From Petrimonas sulfuriphila (GTDB lineage: Bacteria; Bacteroidota; Bacteroidia; Bacteroidales; Dysgonomonadaceae): a DNA stretch of 64,000 nt. Positions 25,929-34,432 of this stretch are shown piece after piece. The notes below the pieces were generated by a model. The model was given only the letters and a program-made list of their open reading frames with translations, was not told the origin of the DNA and searched no databases. The translations under genes and the position numbers were made by a program. Position 1 is the first letter of the stretch; each line of letters starts with the position of its first letter. Location of the stretch: the NCBI GenBank assembly GCA_038561985.1, contig CP073276.1, forward strand, positions 1,984,001 to 2,048,000. The letters are read 5' to 3'.

Positions 25929-27275
25929 CTTGATAAAATAAAGAATGCCATTAATCCGACAAATTTTCAGGAAGATTTAGAAAACTCAAAATCCACGTTG
26001 GAGAAATTCGGAGTGAAAATCTTTAAAGGTGATAAAGTCATATGGTTGGTATTTGTTATCTTGTGTGTGATATCACTGGTGGAGATCTTCAGTGCTACCA
26101 GCACCATTGTTTATAAACAGCAAAATCAATGGGGCCCCATCTTACGCCACACCATGTTTTTGATCGGAGGAGTGGGGGTCATTGTTTTGATTCACAATAT
26201 ACCTTACCGGTATTTCTCTTCCCTGATTTTTGTGCTTATCGCTTCGATCGTCTTACTCCTGCTCACACCGGTTATCGGGACTACGGTAAACGGTGCTGAG
26301 CGGTGGATCTCTATCTTTGGTTTTACCATTCAACCGTCGGAAATAGCCAAGATATCGCTTATGGGCACGATAGCGTTTCTGCTCAGTAAACAAAACGGCA
26401 TGAACGACGGCTTGCTCTTCAAGTGGATGATCGGGTTGATGATTGTTGTTTGCGGCATTATTGCAATGGATAATTTGTCGACGGCAGCGCTGCTCTTTGT
26501 AGTTTGTTTTTTGCTGATGTTTATCGGAAATGTAAAGTTGGCAAGATTGCTAAAAGTGGGCGGAGCAGGGATAGCCTTTCTCGTACTCTTCATTGTGTTG
26601 CTGAAAGTGATTCCCGCCGATTGGACCGATTCCGGCGCGTTAAGCCGTGTAGGTACTTGGCAAAACCGGATTGCAGAATTTGGCAGCCACAAGGAAGAAT
26701 CGGAAGAGACATACTACACCATTACCGACGAGAACTATCAGGTGGCACATGCTAAAATAGCCATTGCCAACGGAGGAGTTTTAGGCAAGTTCCCGGGCAA
26801 CAGTACAGAGCGTGATTTTCTTCCCCAGGCTTATTCCGATTTTATTTATGCGATAATCATCGAGGAGATGGGTATTGCCGGTGGAATTTTTGTGCTGCTG
26901 CTCTACATCATCATCCTGATCCGGGCGGGAATGATCGCCCGGAAAACCCAGAAACTTTTTCCGAAATATCTTGTTCTGGGCTCGGCACTCATGTTATCGA
27001 TGCAGGCGTTTATTAACATGGCTGTGGCTGTGAATTTGATCCCGGTAACCGGCCAGCCGTTGCCGCTCATCAGCCGGGGAGGGACGTCACTGCTCATCAC
27101 TTGCGCTTACTTCGGGTTGATTTTAAGTGCAGACAGGTTTGGAATCGGAAAGAAGAAAGGAGAGGTGACCATCGATGAAACAGATCAGCCTGATGAGAGA
27201 AAAGATAAAAAGAACGCTGTGGAAACCATAGATAAATTGGAAGAAAAAGTGGAATTTGAAATTATTCAGGTATGA
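25926..27275 (+). CDS. ftsW: FtsW, SEDS-family septal peptidoglycan glycosyltransferase
   Basis: A 449-residue polytopic membrane protein that polymerises glycan strands at the septum together with FtsI. After a cytoplasmic N-terminus of about 37 residues the hydrophobic helices begin (VIWLVFVILCVISLVEIFSA). Family signatures include GAERWI, IQPSEIAK, the long periplasmic loop with PGNSTERDFLPQAYSDFI, and the C-terminal NLIPVTGQPLPLISRGG, which holds the most conserved SEDS segment. A charged cytoplasmic tail of about 45 residues ends the protein. Its stop codon overlaps the murG start by 4 bp (ATGA). Confidence 0.95.
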   Translation: MLDKIKNAINPTNFQEDLENSKSTLEKFGVKIFKGDKVIWLVFVILCVISLVEIFSATSTIVYKQQNQWGPILRHTMFLIGGVGVIVLIHNIPYRYFSSLIFVLIASIVLLLLTPVIGTTVNGAERWISIFGFTIQPSEIAKISLMGTIAFLLSKQNGMNDGLLFKWMIGLMIVVCGIIAMDNLSTAALLFVVCFLLMFIGNVKLARLLKVGGAGIAFLVLFIVLLKVIPADWTDSGALSRVGTWQNRIAEFGSHKEESEETYYTITDENYQVAHAKIAIANGGVLGKFPGNSTERDFLPQAYSDFIYAIIIEEMGIAGGIFVLLLYIIILIRAGMIARKTQKLFPKYLVLGSALMLSMQAFINMAVAVNLIPVTGQPLPLISRGGTSLLITCAYFGLILSADRFGIGKKKGEVTIDETDQPDERKDKKNAVETIDKLEEKVEFEIIQV

Positions 27276-28396
27276 TGTCAGCATTAAAGCCCCTACGGGT
27301 AATCATTAGCGGCGGTGGTACCGGCGGACATATTTTTCCCGCTATCTCCATCGCTAACGCTATAAAGGAACGGTGGAGCGACGCCGAAATCCTTTTCGTC
27401 GGTGCGGAAAACCGGATGGAAATGGAGCGTGTTCCAGCTGCAGGATACACCATTGTCGGACTTCCCGTAGCCGGTTTCGACCGGAAAAATCTGCTGAAAA
27501 ATGTTTCGGTAGCCGTGAAATTATTGAAGAGTATGCGAAAGGCTAGAGCCATTGTTGCCTCGTTCAAACCCGATATCGCTGTGGGAGTAGGCGGCTATGC
27601 CAGCGGGCCCACCCTCCGGGCGGCGGCTGCAAAAGGCGTTCCGACAGTTTTGCAGGAACAGAATTCATATGCCGGAGTAACCAATAAGATGCTGGCGCAG
27701 AAAGCGGCCAAAATCTGTGTGGCGTACGAAGGTATGGAACGGTTCTTTCCGAAAGAAAAAATTGTGCTCACCGGCAATCCTACGCGACAGGATTTAGTCG
27801 TTTCCGAGGAAAACAGGCAGAAAGGATATACGTACTTCGGCTTAAACCCTGAAAGGAAAACAGTACTCCTGGTGGGTGGCAGTCTGGGTGCGCGAACGCT
27901 TAACGAAAGCATCATCGGATCGTGCTCCGATATACAGAAATCCGATGTTCAAGTTATCTGGCAATGTGGAAAGTACTATTTTAAAGAAATGTCTGACTTG
28001 CAGGCGCAGGGAAGAATTCCCGGAAATGTGTATCTGTTCGATTTCCTCTCGCGCATGGATTATGCCTACTCCGTTGCCGACCTTGTGATTTCACGTGCCG
28101 GAGCCGGTTCCATATCGGAATTCTCTCTGCTGGGAAAACCGGTTATCCTTGTCCCGTCACCTAACGTTGCGGAGGATCACCAAACACAGAACGCCATGGC
28201 ACTGGTGAAAAGAAATGCGGCTATGATGGTGCCCGACGCCGAAGCAAAGGCACTCTTGTTTGATATGGCTTTGAGTCTGGTAAAAGATGAAAGCAAATTA
28301 GAGGAGTTGAGCCGGAATATCTTGAAATTGGCGCAACGAGGTTCGGCCCGGCGTATCGTGGATGAGATAGAAAAAATTATGCATTATGAATTATGA
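27272..28396 (+). CDS. murG: UDP-GlcNAc:lipid I N-acetylglucosaminyltransferase (MurG)
   Basis: A 374-residue peripheral membrane GT28 enzyme that converts lipid I to lipid II. The N-terminal glycine-rich loop GGGTGGHIFPAISIA is the MurG hallmark; GGYASGPT, VLQEQNSYAG and the C-terminal donor-site segment ISRAGAGSISEF are also present. The start overlaps the ftsW stop; a second ATG three bases on is possible. The C-terminus is MHYEL followed by TGA, residues contributed by the heptamer repeat, and these last bases overlap the murC start by 11 bp. The C-terminal five residues therefore look like an addition outside the conserved fold. Confidence 0.96.
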   Translation: MMSALKPLRVIISGGGTGGHIFPAISIANAIKERWSDAEILFVGAENRMEMERVPAAGYTIVGLPVAGFDRKNLLKNVSVAVKLLKSMRKARAIVASFKPDIAVGVGGYASGPTLRAAAAKGVPTVLQEQNSYAGVTNKMLAQKAAKICVAYEGMERFFPKEKIVLTGNPTRQDLVVSEENRQKGYTYFGLNPERKTVLLVGGSLGARTLNESIIGSCSDIQKSDVQVIWQCGKYYFKEMSDLQAQGRIPGNVYLFDFLSRMDYAYSVADLVISRAGAGSISEFSLLGKPVILVPSPNVAEDHQTQNAMALVKRNAAMMVPDAEAKALLFDMALSLVKDESKLEELSRNILKLAQRGSARRIVDEIEKIMHYEL

Positions 28397-28403
28397 ATTA
28401 ATA
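28381..28403 (+). repeat. ATGAATT heptamer repeat at the murG/murC junction
   Basis: The repeat encodes the last residues of MurG (HYEL and stop) and the first six codons of MurC in another frame. ATTATGAATTATGAATTA here matches the copies at the murD start and before ftsW. Confidence 0.8.
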
Positions 28404-29762
28404 TACTTTATCGGTATCGGCGGTATCGGCATGAGTAACCTTGCCCGGTATTTTATACAGCAGGGAAAATCGGTTGCCGGATACGATCGCATGGAAACCC
28501 CGCTTACCAAAGCGCTGGTCGCCGAAGGAGCGAAAGTCCATTATGAGGATTATGTTCGGCTCGTACCCGCTGAATTTCTCGATAAAGAAAAGACACTTGT
28601 AGTCTATACTCCCGCAGTACCGGCATCGCACAGTGAATTGCAGTTTTTCCGGCAAAGCGGTTTTACGATAATGAAACGTGCCCAACTCCTTGGTGAGGTA
28701 ACCAAGACGAGCGACGCAGTTTGTGTGGCAGGGACACACGGGAAGACGACGGTGTCAAGCATGACAGCTCACCTGTTGCGGCAATCGGGAGTAGATTGCA
28801 ACGCATTTCTGGGTGGAATCCTTAAAAATTACGGCACCAACCTGCTGCTGTCGGATAAAAGTCGCATTACTGTTGCCGAAGCAGATGAGTATGACCGTTC
28901 TTTTCATTGGCTGCAACCCTGGATTGCGGTTATTACCTCGGCCGATCCCGACCACCTGGATATTTACGGGACGCCGGAGGCCTACCGCGAAAGTTTTGAA
29001 CATTTCACATCACTTATCCGGAAGAACGGATACCTGATCCTAAAGAAAGATGCACCGCTAACTCCAAGAACGGATGCAACGGTGACAGTCTTTACCTATT
29101 CCGAATCAGAAGGCGATTTTCATGCTGAAAATATCCGCATCGGCAACGGGGAAATTACGTTCGACTTTGTGTCGCCCAATAGCCGGATTACCGGTATACA
29201 GCTGGGTGTGCCTGTGAAGGTGAACATCGAAAACGCGGTAGCTGCAATAGCTGCAGCTGTATTGAGCGGTGTTAATCCCGATGAGGTACGTGCGGCAATG
29301 AAAACTTTCGGGGGGGCGAAGCGCCGGTTCGATTTTCAATTGAAAACTCCCAACCTCGTTTTTATCGATGATTATGCGCACCATCCACAAGAGTTGACAG
29401 CATCCATCCGCTCTATCAGGCAATTGTATCCCGACCGGAAAGTTACCGGTGTTTTTCAACCCCACCTTTATACGCGTACGCGCGACTTTGCCGATGATTT
29501 TGCTCAAAGCCTCTCGTTGCTCGACGATGTGATCCTGCTGGATATTTATCCGGCACGGGAAGAACCCATACCGGGAATCACTTCGGGGGTTATCTTTGAT
29601 AGAATCACATCGAAGGAAAAGGTGCTTTTGAAAAAAGCCGAACTGCTCGATTTCTTGGAAAACAAAGAGTTGGACGTTTTGGTTACATTGGGTGCAGGAG
29701 ATATAGAGCACTTATTGCCCGCGATTAAACAATTGTTAGAAAAAAAAAGTATCGGAAAATAA
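28386..29762 (+). CDS. murC: UDP-N-acetylmuramate:L-alanine ligase
   Basis: A 458-residue cytoplasmic Mur ligase adding the first stem-peptide residue. The N-terminal GIGGIGMSNLARYF nucleotide-binding loop is diagnostic for MurC, the ATP loop is VAGTHGKTTVSSM near residue 117, and EADEYDRSFHWLQPWIAVITS plus DDYAHHPQE are conserved family segments. The start lies inside the end of murG in a different frame, so translation of the two is probably coupled. The 3' end, from the last codons through the stop, forms one arm of an 8-bp perfect inverted repeat just upstream of the ftsQ promoter. Confidence 0.96.
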   Translation: MNYELIYFIGIGGIGMSNLARYFIQQGKSVAGYDRMETPLTKALVAEGAKVHYEDYVRLVPAEFLDKEKTLVVYTPAVPASHSELQFFRQSGFTIMKRAQLLGEVTKTSDAVCVAGTHGKTTVSSMTAHLLRQSGVDCNAFLGGILKNYGTNLLLSDKSRITVAEADEYDRSFHWLQPWIAVITSADPDHLDIYGTPEAYRESFEHFTSLIRKNGYLILKKDAPLTPRTDATVTVFTYSESEGDFHAENIRIGNGEITFDFVSPNSRITGIQLGVPVKVNIENAVAAIAAAVLSGVNPDEVRAAMKTFGGAKRRFDFQLKTPNLVFIDDYAHHPQELTASIRSIRQLYPDRKVTGVFQPHLYTRTRDFADDFAQSLSLLDDVILLDIYPAREEPIPGITSGVIFDRITSKEKVLLKKAELLDFLENKELDVLVTLGAGDIEHLLPAIKQLLEKKSIGK

Positions 29763-29785
29763 ATCCGATACAATTTGTATCTTTG
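29749..29785 (+). promoter_or_regulatory. Hairpin and -7 box ahead of ftsQAZ
   Basis: GTATCGGA and TCCGATAC form a perfect 8-bp inverted repeat (29749-29756 and 29764-29771, 7-nt loop) over the murC stop codon. It is followed at 29778-29785 by TATCTTTG, a perfect TAnnTTTG -7 box, 5 bp from the ftsQ ATG. If used, the ftsQ leader would be nearly absent. The arrangement suggests ftsQ-ftsA-ftsZ has its own promoter. Confidence 0.45.
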
Positions 29786-29790
29786 CGTAA

Positions 29791-30522
29791 ATGAAAAAGT
29801 TTTTCATCATATTGATTGCGTTGTTGGTAACCGGTTATCTTATTTTTTCGGCTATTTACTTCAATGATTCATCCAGAAACGAGGTGTGCAATAAATTTGA
29901 GGTTGTCGTAAAAGACAGCTTGCACACTCAGTTCATCCATCAAAAAGACATCGAGGTTTTGCTGAAAAGAAAAAAAGTTTATCCGGTAGGTAAAACTATG
30001 GACGAAATCAATACGCTGGAAATTTTGGATACGATACTGACCAACCGGTTGGTAAAATCGGCGGAAGTGTTTACCACGCAAAATGGAACAATTATTGCGA
30101 ACATTTATCAACGCGAACCGGTTCTGAGGATTATCTCCGACACAAAGGGGAGCTTTTATATCGATGATAATCGGGAACGGATGCCCGTCTCGCCAAATTC
30201 TACGGTGTATGTTCCCTTGGCTACCGGAGCTATTGATGAAGAATTTGCCCAGAACGAGCTTTACGACTTTGCTGCGTTTCTGAACGAAAATCCCGAATGG
30301 AGCGCATGGATCGATCAAATTGTGGTTAAGCCCAACAAAGACGTGGATTTGATTCCTCGTGCCGGAGATTTCAGGATCGCCTTTGGGAAATTAGATAACT
30401 ATTCCGAAAAGTTTGCCCGGTTTGCCTTGTTCATCGAGAAAGGGTTGAATGTGGTAGGTTGGAACAGGTATTCAGAAATAAGTTTGAAATACGATAACCA
30501 AGTGGTTTGTACAAAGAAATAA
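29791..30522 (+). CDS. ftsQ: FtsQ cell division protein
   Basis: A 243-residue bitopic division protein linking early and late divisome components through FtsL/FtsB. It has a very short cytoplasmic N-terminus, a transmembrane helix (FFIILIALLVTGYLIFSAIYF, residues 4-24) and a periplasmic POTRA-like domain from about residue 38 (FEVVVKDS..QFIHQKDIEVLLK) followed by the beta domain with REPVLRIIS and FYIDDNRERMPVS. Sequence conservation in this family is low, but size, topology and the position before ftsA support the call. Its stop precedes the ftsA start by 5 bp. Confidence 0.9.
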   Translation: MKKFFIILIALLVTGYLIFSAIYFNDSSRNEVCNKFEVVVKDSLHTQFIHQKDIEVLLKRKKVYPVGKTMDEINTLEILDTILTNRLVKSAEVFTTQNGTIIANIYQREPVLRIISDTKGSFYIDDNRERMPVSPNSTVYVPLATGAIDEEFAQNELYDFAAFLNENPEWSAWIDQIVVKPNKDVDLIPRAGDFRIAFGKLDNYSEKFARFALFIEKGLNVVGWNRYSEISLKYDNQVVCTKK

Positions 30523-30527
30523 AATAT

Positions 30528-31877
30528 ATGACTCAATCAGGATTTATAGCTGCCATCGATTTAGGAACTTCCAAAATTACCGGCATTATCGGGCGTAAAA
30601 ACGAAAGCAACGTTATTTCCGTTTTGGAGTGTGTGTCTTTACCGTCGGAGAACAGTATCCGTCGGGGGACAATTTATAACATTGATAAAGCCGGGGCAAT
30701 CGTAAGGAAACTGATAAGCATGCTCGAGAATGCGTTGGGAAGGAAAATCGGGAAAGTGTATGTCTCCCTGGGAGGACAATCGGTGCACACGGAAGTAATC
30801 CGGGAGATGAAGCAACTCTCTTCTTCCGGCATCGTTACCGAAGAGGTGGTGGAACAACTCCGGAATGCGGCCGAAAAGTACAAGCCCGATATGCAGCGAA
30901 AATACGCTATTGGGGATGTGGAGTATTTTTTGGACGACAAGCCGGAAAAAAACCCGGTTGGGGTAACCTGCTCCATGGTAGAGGCAGAATACCAGATTGT
31001 GGTGGGCCGTCCCAACCTGGTATCTAACATCGAGAAAACCATCGTTGATAAAGGACACCTGCAAATTGCCGGATACATCGTTGGCCCGCTTGCTGCCGCA
31101 GCTATAGTTCTTACCGAGGAGGAAAAAGAGTTGGGGTGCGCATTTGTCGATTTTGGTGCCGGAACGACTACGTTATCCATATATAAAGGAGGCCTTTTGC
31201 GCCGTATGGTGACCATACCCTTTGGCGGGAGAAGCATAACCCGGGATATTGCGGAACTCAATTTTGTGGAAAGCGATGCGGAACAATACAAGATAAAATT
31301 CGGCAAAGCCCGGGAAAATAATGAAAGTTCGCTTTTCTCTTCACCCTTTTCATCAAAACCCGATATCGACCTGGTAGAGTTGAACAAGGTTATTGTGATG
31401 CGTCTTGATGAGATTACAGCCAACATCAGGGAACAGATCCGGCTTTCCGGATATCAGGACCAGCTGGGTGCAGGGCTTGTTATCACAGGTGGTGCGTCGC
31501 AACTGAGAAATCTGGAAGAGTATTTGAGTCAGCAGCTCGATTTACCTGTCCGCAAGGCATCTTCACGGAAGACCCTGGTAAATAACACGCCGGAGTTTGC
31601 CAATGATCCTGCCCTAACTTCAGCGCTGGGAATGCTTTTGCTTGCTAGTGAAAATTGCGAGAAAACGGTTGAAGAATTCGAAGATGAGGAATCCTCGGAC
31701 CAAAAGTCGAAAGGATCGGTTTGGAGTAATTTCTTTGGAGACCGGGACAAGGGAGACAAAGGCAAAGAGCAAAAAGAGAAGGAAAGCAAGGGTAAAAAAG
31801 AGAAATCCATCAACATAGGCGGAAAAATGAAAAATATGTTTTCTACTATGTTTGAGGAAGAAGACGATGATCAGTGA
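30528..31877 (+). CDS. ftsA: FtsA, actin-like membrane tether of FtsZ
   Basis: A 449-residue actin-fold ATPase that anchors FtsZ filaments to the membrane. Nucleotide-binding motifs include AAIDLGTSKITGIIG near the N-terminus, AFVDFGAGTTTLSIY, and VITGGASQLRNLEEY. The ATG at 30528 is chosen because it gives the normal N-terminus; an upstream TTG would overlap ftsQ. Residues about 395-430 are a Lys/Glu/Asp-rich low-complexity linker, and the C-terminus KMKNMFSTMFEEE is a short amphipathic helix likely to bind the membrane. Linker plus helix is the expected FtsA tail design in this phylum. Confidence 0.95.
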   Translation: MTQSGFIAAIDLGTSKITGIIGRKNESNVISVLECVSLPSENSIRRGTIYNIDKAGAIVRKLISMLENALGRKIGKVYVSLGGQSVHTEVIREMKQLSSSGIVTEEVVEQLRNAAEKYKPDMQRKYAIGDVEYFLDDKPEKNPVGVTCSMVEAEYQIVVGRPNLVSNIEKTIVDKGHLQIAGYIVGPLAAAAIVLTEEEKELGCAFVDFGAGTTTLSIYKGGLLRRMVTIPFGGRSITRDIAELNFVESDAEQYKIKFGKARENNESSLFSSPFSSKPDIDLVELNKVIVMRLDEITANIREQIRLSGYQDQLGAGLVITGGASQLRNLEEYLSQQLDLPVRKASSRKTLVNNTPEFANDPALTSALGMLLLASENCEKTVEEFEDEESSDQKSKGSVWSNFFGDRDKGDKGKEQKEKESKGKKEKSINIGGKMKNMFSTMFEEEDDDQ

Positions 31878-31899
31878 ATGAAAAAAAATATTTCCAACA

Positions 31900-33189
31900 A
31901 TGGATACCGATATACTAGATTTTCAAATAAACAGCCGTACCGAAGCGATTATTAAAGTTATTGGGGTGGGTGGTGGTGGCGGAAATGCAGTAAACCACAT
32001 GTTTAAAGAAGGGATACACGATGTTTCCTTCGCACTTTGCAATACCGATAACCAAGCCTTGTTGAGTTCACCTGTGCCTGTGAAAATACAGCTGGGCGAA
32101 CATACCACAGGAGGGTTGGGTGCAGGGAACAAACCCGATGTGGCCCGACGGGCTGCAGAAGAGAGTATCGACCTGATTCAGGATTTGCTGAGTGACGGTA
32201 CCCGTATGGCGTTCATTACAGCTGGAATGGGCGGAGGAACCGGAACCGGGGCTGCTCCCGTTGTGGCACGCATAGCTAAGGATATGGGCATTCTCACAGT
32301 GGGAATCGTTACCATTCCTTTCGTTTTTGAAGGACAGCGTAAGATTGTACAAGCATTGAAAGGTGTAGAACAGATTGCTGCCAATGTGGATGCGTTGCTT
32401 GTGATCAACAACGAGCGTTTACGGGATATCTATCACGACCTGACGATGCTGAATGCTTTTGCCCGGGCCGATGATACGCTGGCAACCGCCGCCAAGAGCA
32501 TTGCAGAGATCATCACTATACATGGACACGTAAATCTTGACTTTGCCGACGTGGAAACCACTTTGAAAGACGGTGGTGTAGCTATTATGAGTCGCGGCAT
32601 TGGTTCGGGAAAGGATCGTGTGAACAGGGCTATCGAAGATGCCATAAATTCTCCGTTGCTCAATAACAACGATGTTTTCAGTGCAAAGAAGATCTTGATC
32701 AACCTCTCTTTTGGCGAGGAAAATCCGCTTATGATGGAAGAGATGAACGCCCTGCACGACTTTATGTCGAAATTCGGCCACGAGATCGAGGTTATTTGGG
32801 GGGCTGCCGTGGAAAAGGATTTGGAGGAAGAGGTCAAAGTAACATTACTAGCAACCGGTTTTTCCATTATGGATGTTCCCGGAATTGAAGAGCAGCACAA
32901 AGCGCAAACGAAAGCGGAAGAGTTGGAAAGAAAAATTAAAGAAGATCAACGAAGGCAAGAGGAGGAGGATGAACAGAAACTCATCGATAAGTATTACGGG
33001 ACATTGGGATTGAAAATGCTTTCTACCGCCAATTATAAATTTGAACCCTTTATCCTTACTATGGACGAACTCGACGATGATAAGGTGTTGGAGGCACTTG
33101 AGAAAACACCGGTATTTAAGCGCGACCGGGATTTCAATCCTCGATTATTCAAGACAGAAACCCGCTCAGCAACATCGTTGTTTGATTAG
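31900..33189 (+). CDS. ftsZ: FtsZ, tubulin-like division GTPase
   Basis: A 429-residue GTPase that forms the cytokinetic ring. The tubulin signature GGGTGTG is at residues 111-117; the N-terminal IGVGGGGGNAVNHM loop and NNERLRD segment are conserved. After the globular domain (to about residue 320) comes a Glu/Lys/Gln-rich linker with helical character (KAEELERKIKEDQRRQEEEDEQ) and then a C-terminal region ending RDFNPRLFKTETRSATSLFD, the peptide that would bind FtsA. It lies 22 bp after ftsA and closes the dcw cluster. Confidence 0.97.
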   Translation: MDTDILDFQINSRTEAIIKVIGVGGGGGNAVNHMFKEGIHDVSFALCNTDNQALLSSPVPVKIQLGEHTTGGLGAGNKPDVARRAAEESIDLIQDLLSDGTRMAFITAGMGGGTGTGAAPVVARIAKDMGILTVGIVTIPFVFEGQRKIVQALKGVEQIAANVDALLVINNERLRDIYHDLTMLNAFARADDTLATAAKSIAEIITIHGHVNLDFADVETTLKDGGVAIMSRGIGSGKDRVNRAIEDAINSPLLNNNDVFSAKKILINLSFGEENPLMMEEMNALHDFMSKFGHEIEVIWGAAVEKDLEEEVKVTLLATGFSIMDVPGIEEQHKAQTKAEELERKIKEDQRRQEEEDEQKLIDKYYGTLGLKMLSTANYKFEPFILTMDELDDDKVLEALEKTPVFKRDRDFNPRLFKTETRSATSLFD

Positions 33190-33254
33190 CGGAGAGCACA
33201 AGGCAAGCCTCGACGTTGAACCTTGAACTTTAAACATTTAAATAGTTAAACATT

Positions 33255-33704
33255 ATGAACCTGTTCGATACAATTAGCGACGAAATAAAAAAAGCAATGC
33301 TCGCCAGAGATAAAGTGCGTTTGGAAGCACTGAGGGGCGTGAAAAAAGAATTTTTAGAAGCCAAAACGGCTAAAGGTGCATCTGATGAGCTTTCGGACGA
33401 AGCAGCAACGGCAATTCTGCAAAAAATGGTGAAACAACGCAAAGACAGTGCGGAAATTTATACCGCACAGGGAAGAGCAGACCTGGCTTCTGACGAATTG
33501 GCGCAGTTGCGTGTTATTCAGGAATTTCTTCCTCAGCAACTTTCACCGGAAGAGTTGGAGTCGACCGTGAAGTCGATCATTTCTGAGACCGGTGCCCAAT
33601 CCATGAAGGAGATGGGAAAGGTGATGGGAGTCGCTACCCGTCAGCTGGCAGGAAAGGCAGAAGGACGGGCTATTTCAGAAATGGTGAAGAAACTGTTGAG
33701 TTGA
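33255..33704 (+). CDS. GatB/YqeY domain protein
   Basis: A 149-residue protein of the YqeY family, which resembles the C-terminal tRNA-interacting domain of GatB. Family features are the N-terminal helical bundle (NLFDTISDEIKKAMLARDK, EALRGVKKEFLEAKT) and the conserved segment ELAQLRVIQEFLPQQLS. The biochemical role is unsettled; a link to tRNA-dependent amidation is presumed from the domain. In Bacteroidetes it regularly follows ftsZ, as here. The 65-bp gap before it has AT-rich short repeats but no clear promoter. Its stop is followed at once by the remnant of a creatininase-family gene in the same frame. Confidence 0.9.
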   Translation: MNLFDTISDEIKKAMLARDKVRLEALRGVKKEFLEAKTAKGASDELSDEAATAILQKMVKQRKDSAEIYTAQGRADLASDELAQLRVIQEFLPQQLSPEELESTVKSIISETGAQSMKEMGKVMGVATRQLAGKAEGRAISEMVKKLLS

Positions 33705-33734
33705 AATAACTCCCAAACCTACTCCTATCTAAGG

Positions 33735-34388
33735 CCATTACTACTGGGTGCATTAGTTTTTCCATGGTATTATTTCAGCCAGATAAACGAAGTGCGTCTT
33801 CAGCCGGGAACGATTGCTTATTCACCCGAGATTATCTGGAAAGTACTTCAGGAAACACTCAATGAACTTAGTCGGAACGGTTTTAAGAAAATAATCATTA
33901 TAAACGGACATGGCGGGAACAACGCGTTTCTGAATTATTTTGGTATGGCGCAATTATCCGAAAAAAGAGATTATGCACTTTACTGGTTTCAACCGGACTA
34001 CGACCCTGAAGTGATCAAAAAGGCGGAAGCCCTGACTCAACACGATCGTTATGATCAACACGCTGGAAACAGGGAAACCTCTATGGTGGCGGCAATTGTT
34101 CCGGACTTGGTTCATCCCGAAAAGGCAGGGCTACAATCGGGTGTGGATTTGGACAGGTTGAAAAATCTTCCCAGTGTTTATTCCGGAATATGGTGGTACG
34201 CCCGGTATCCTAATCATTATTCTGGAGATGGAAGGAAGGCCAATGCCCAGGCGGGAGAACTTATCTTAAACAGTGTAGTGGAGCAATTTGTAAAAAGTAT
34301 CCAGGATATCAAGGCGGATAAAAATGTGCCTGAATTGCAAAATCAGTTTTTTGAAGAAGCCGAAAATCCGTTGGATACGAAACAATAA
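33735..34388 (+). pseudogene. 5'-truncated creatininase-family amidohydrolase
   Basis: This frame encodes the C-terminal two-thirds of a creatininase-family protein: ALVFPWYYFSQINEVRLQP, then GTIAYSPEIIWKVLQE, NGHGGNNAFLNYF with its metal-site His, HAGNRETSM and GIWWYARYPNHYSGDG. Roughly the first 90-110 residues are missing, including the EHG-type metal-binding motif expected near the N-terminus. The homology begins about 30 bases after the yqeY stop, in an open frame with no ATG; the earliest candidate start is a GTG at 33792. The remaining frame is intact, so loss may be recent. The IS element begins 2 bp past its stop codon. It is unlikely to be active without the missing metal ligands. 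Confidence 0.75.
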
Positions 34389-34390
34389 AA
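34384..34390. repeat. Left target-site duplication of the IS481-type element
   Basis: AATAAAA, repeated exactly at 35734-35740 on the other side of the element. It contains the stop codon of the creatininase remnant. Confidence 0.8.
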
Positions 34391-34432
34391 TGTAATAGTT
34401 CAGACTTGATCTGACAGTGGGCATTTTTTAAT

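Noticed and set aside
29106-29711. 201-residue minus-strand frame
   Set aside because: Antisense to murC, which is complete and conserved.
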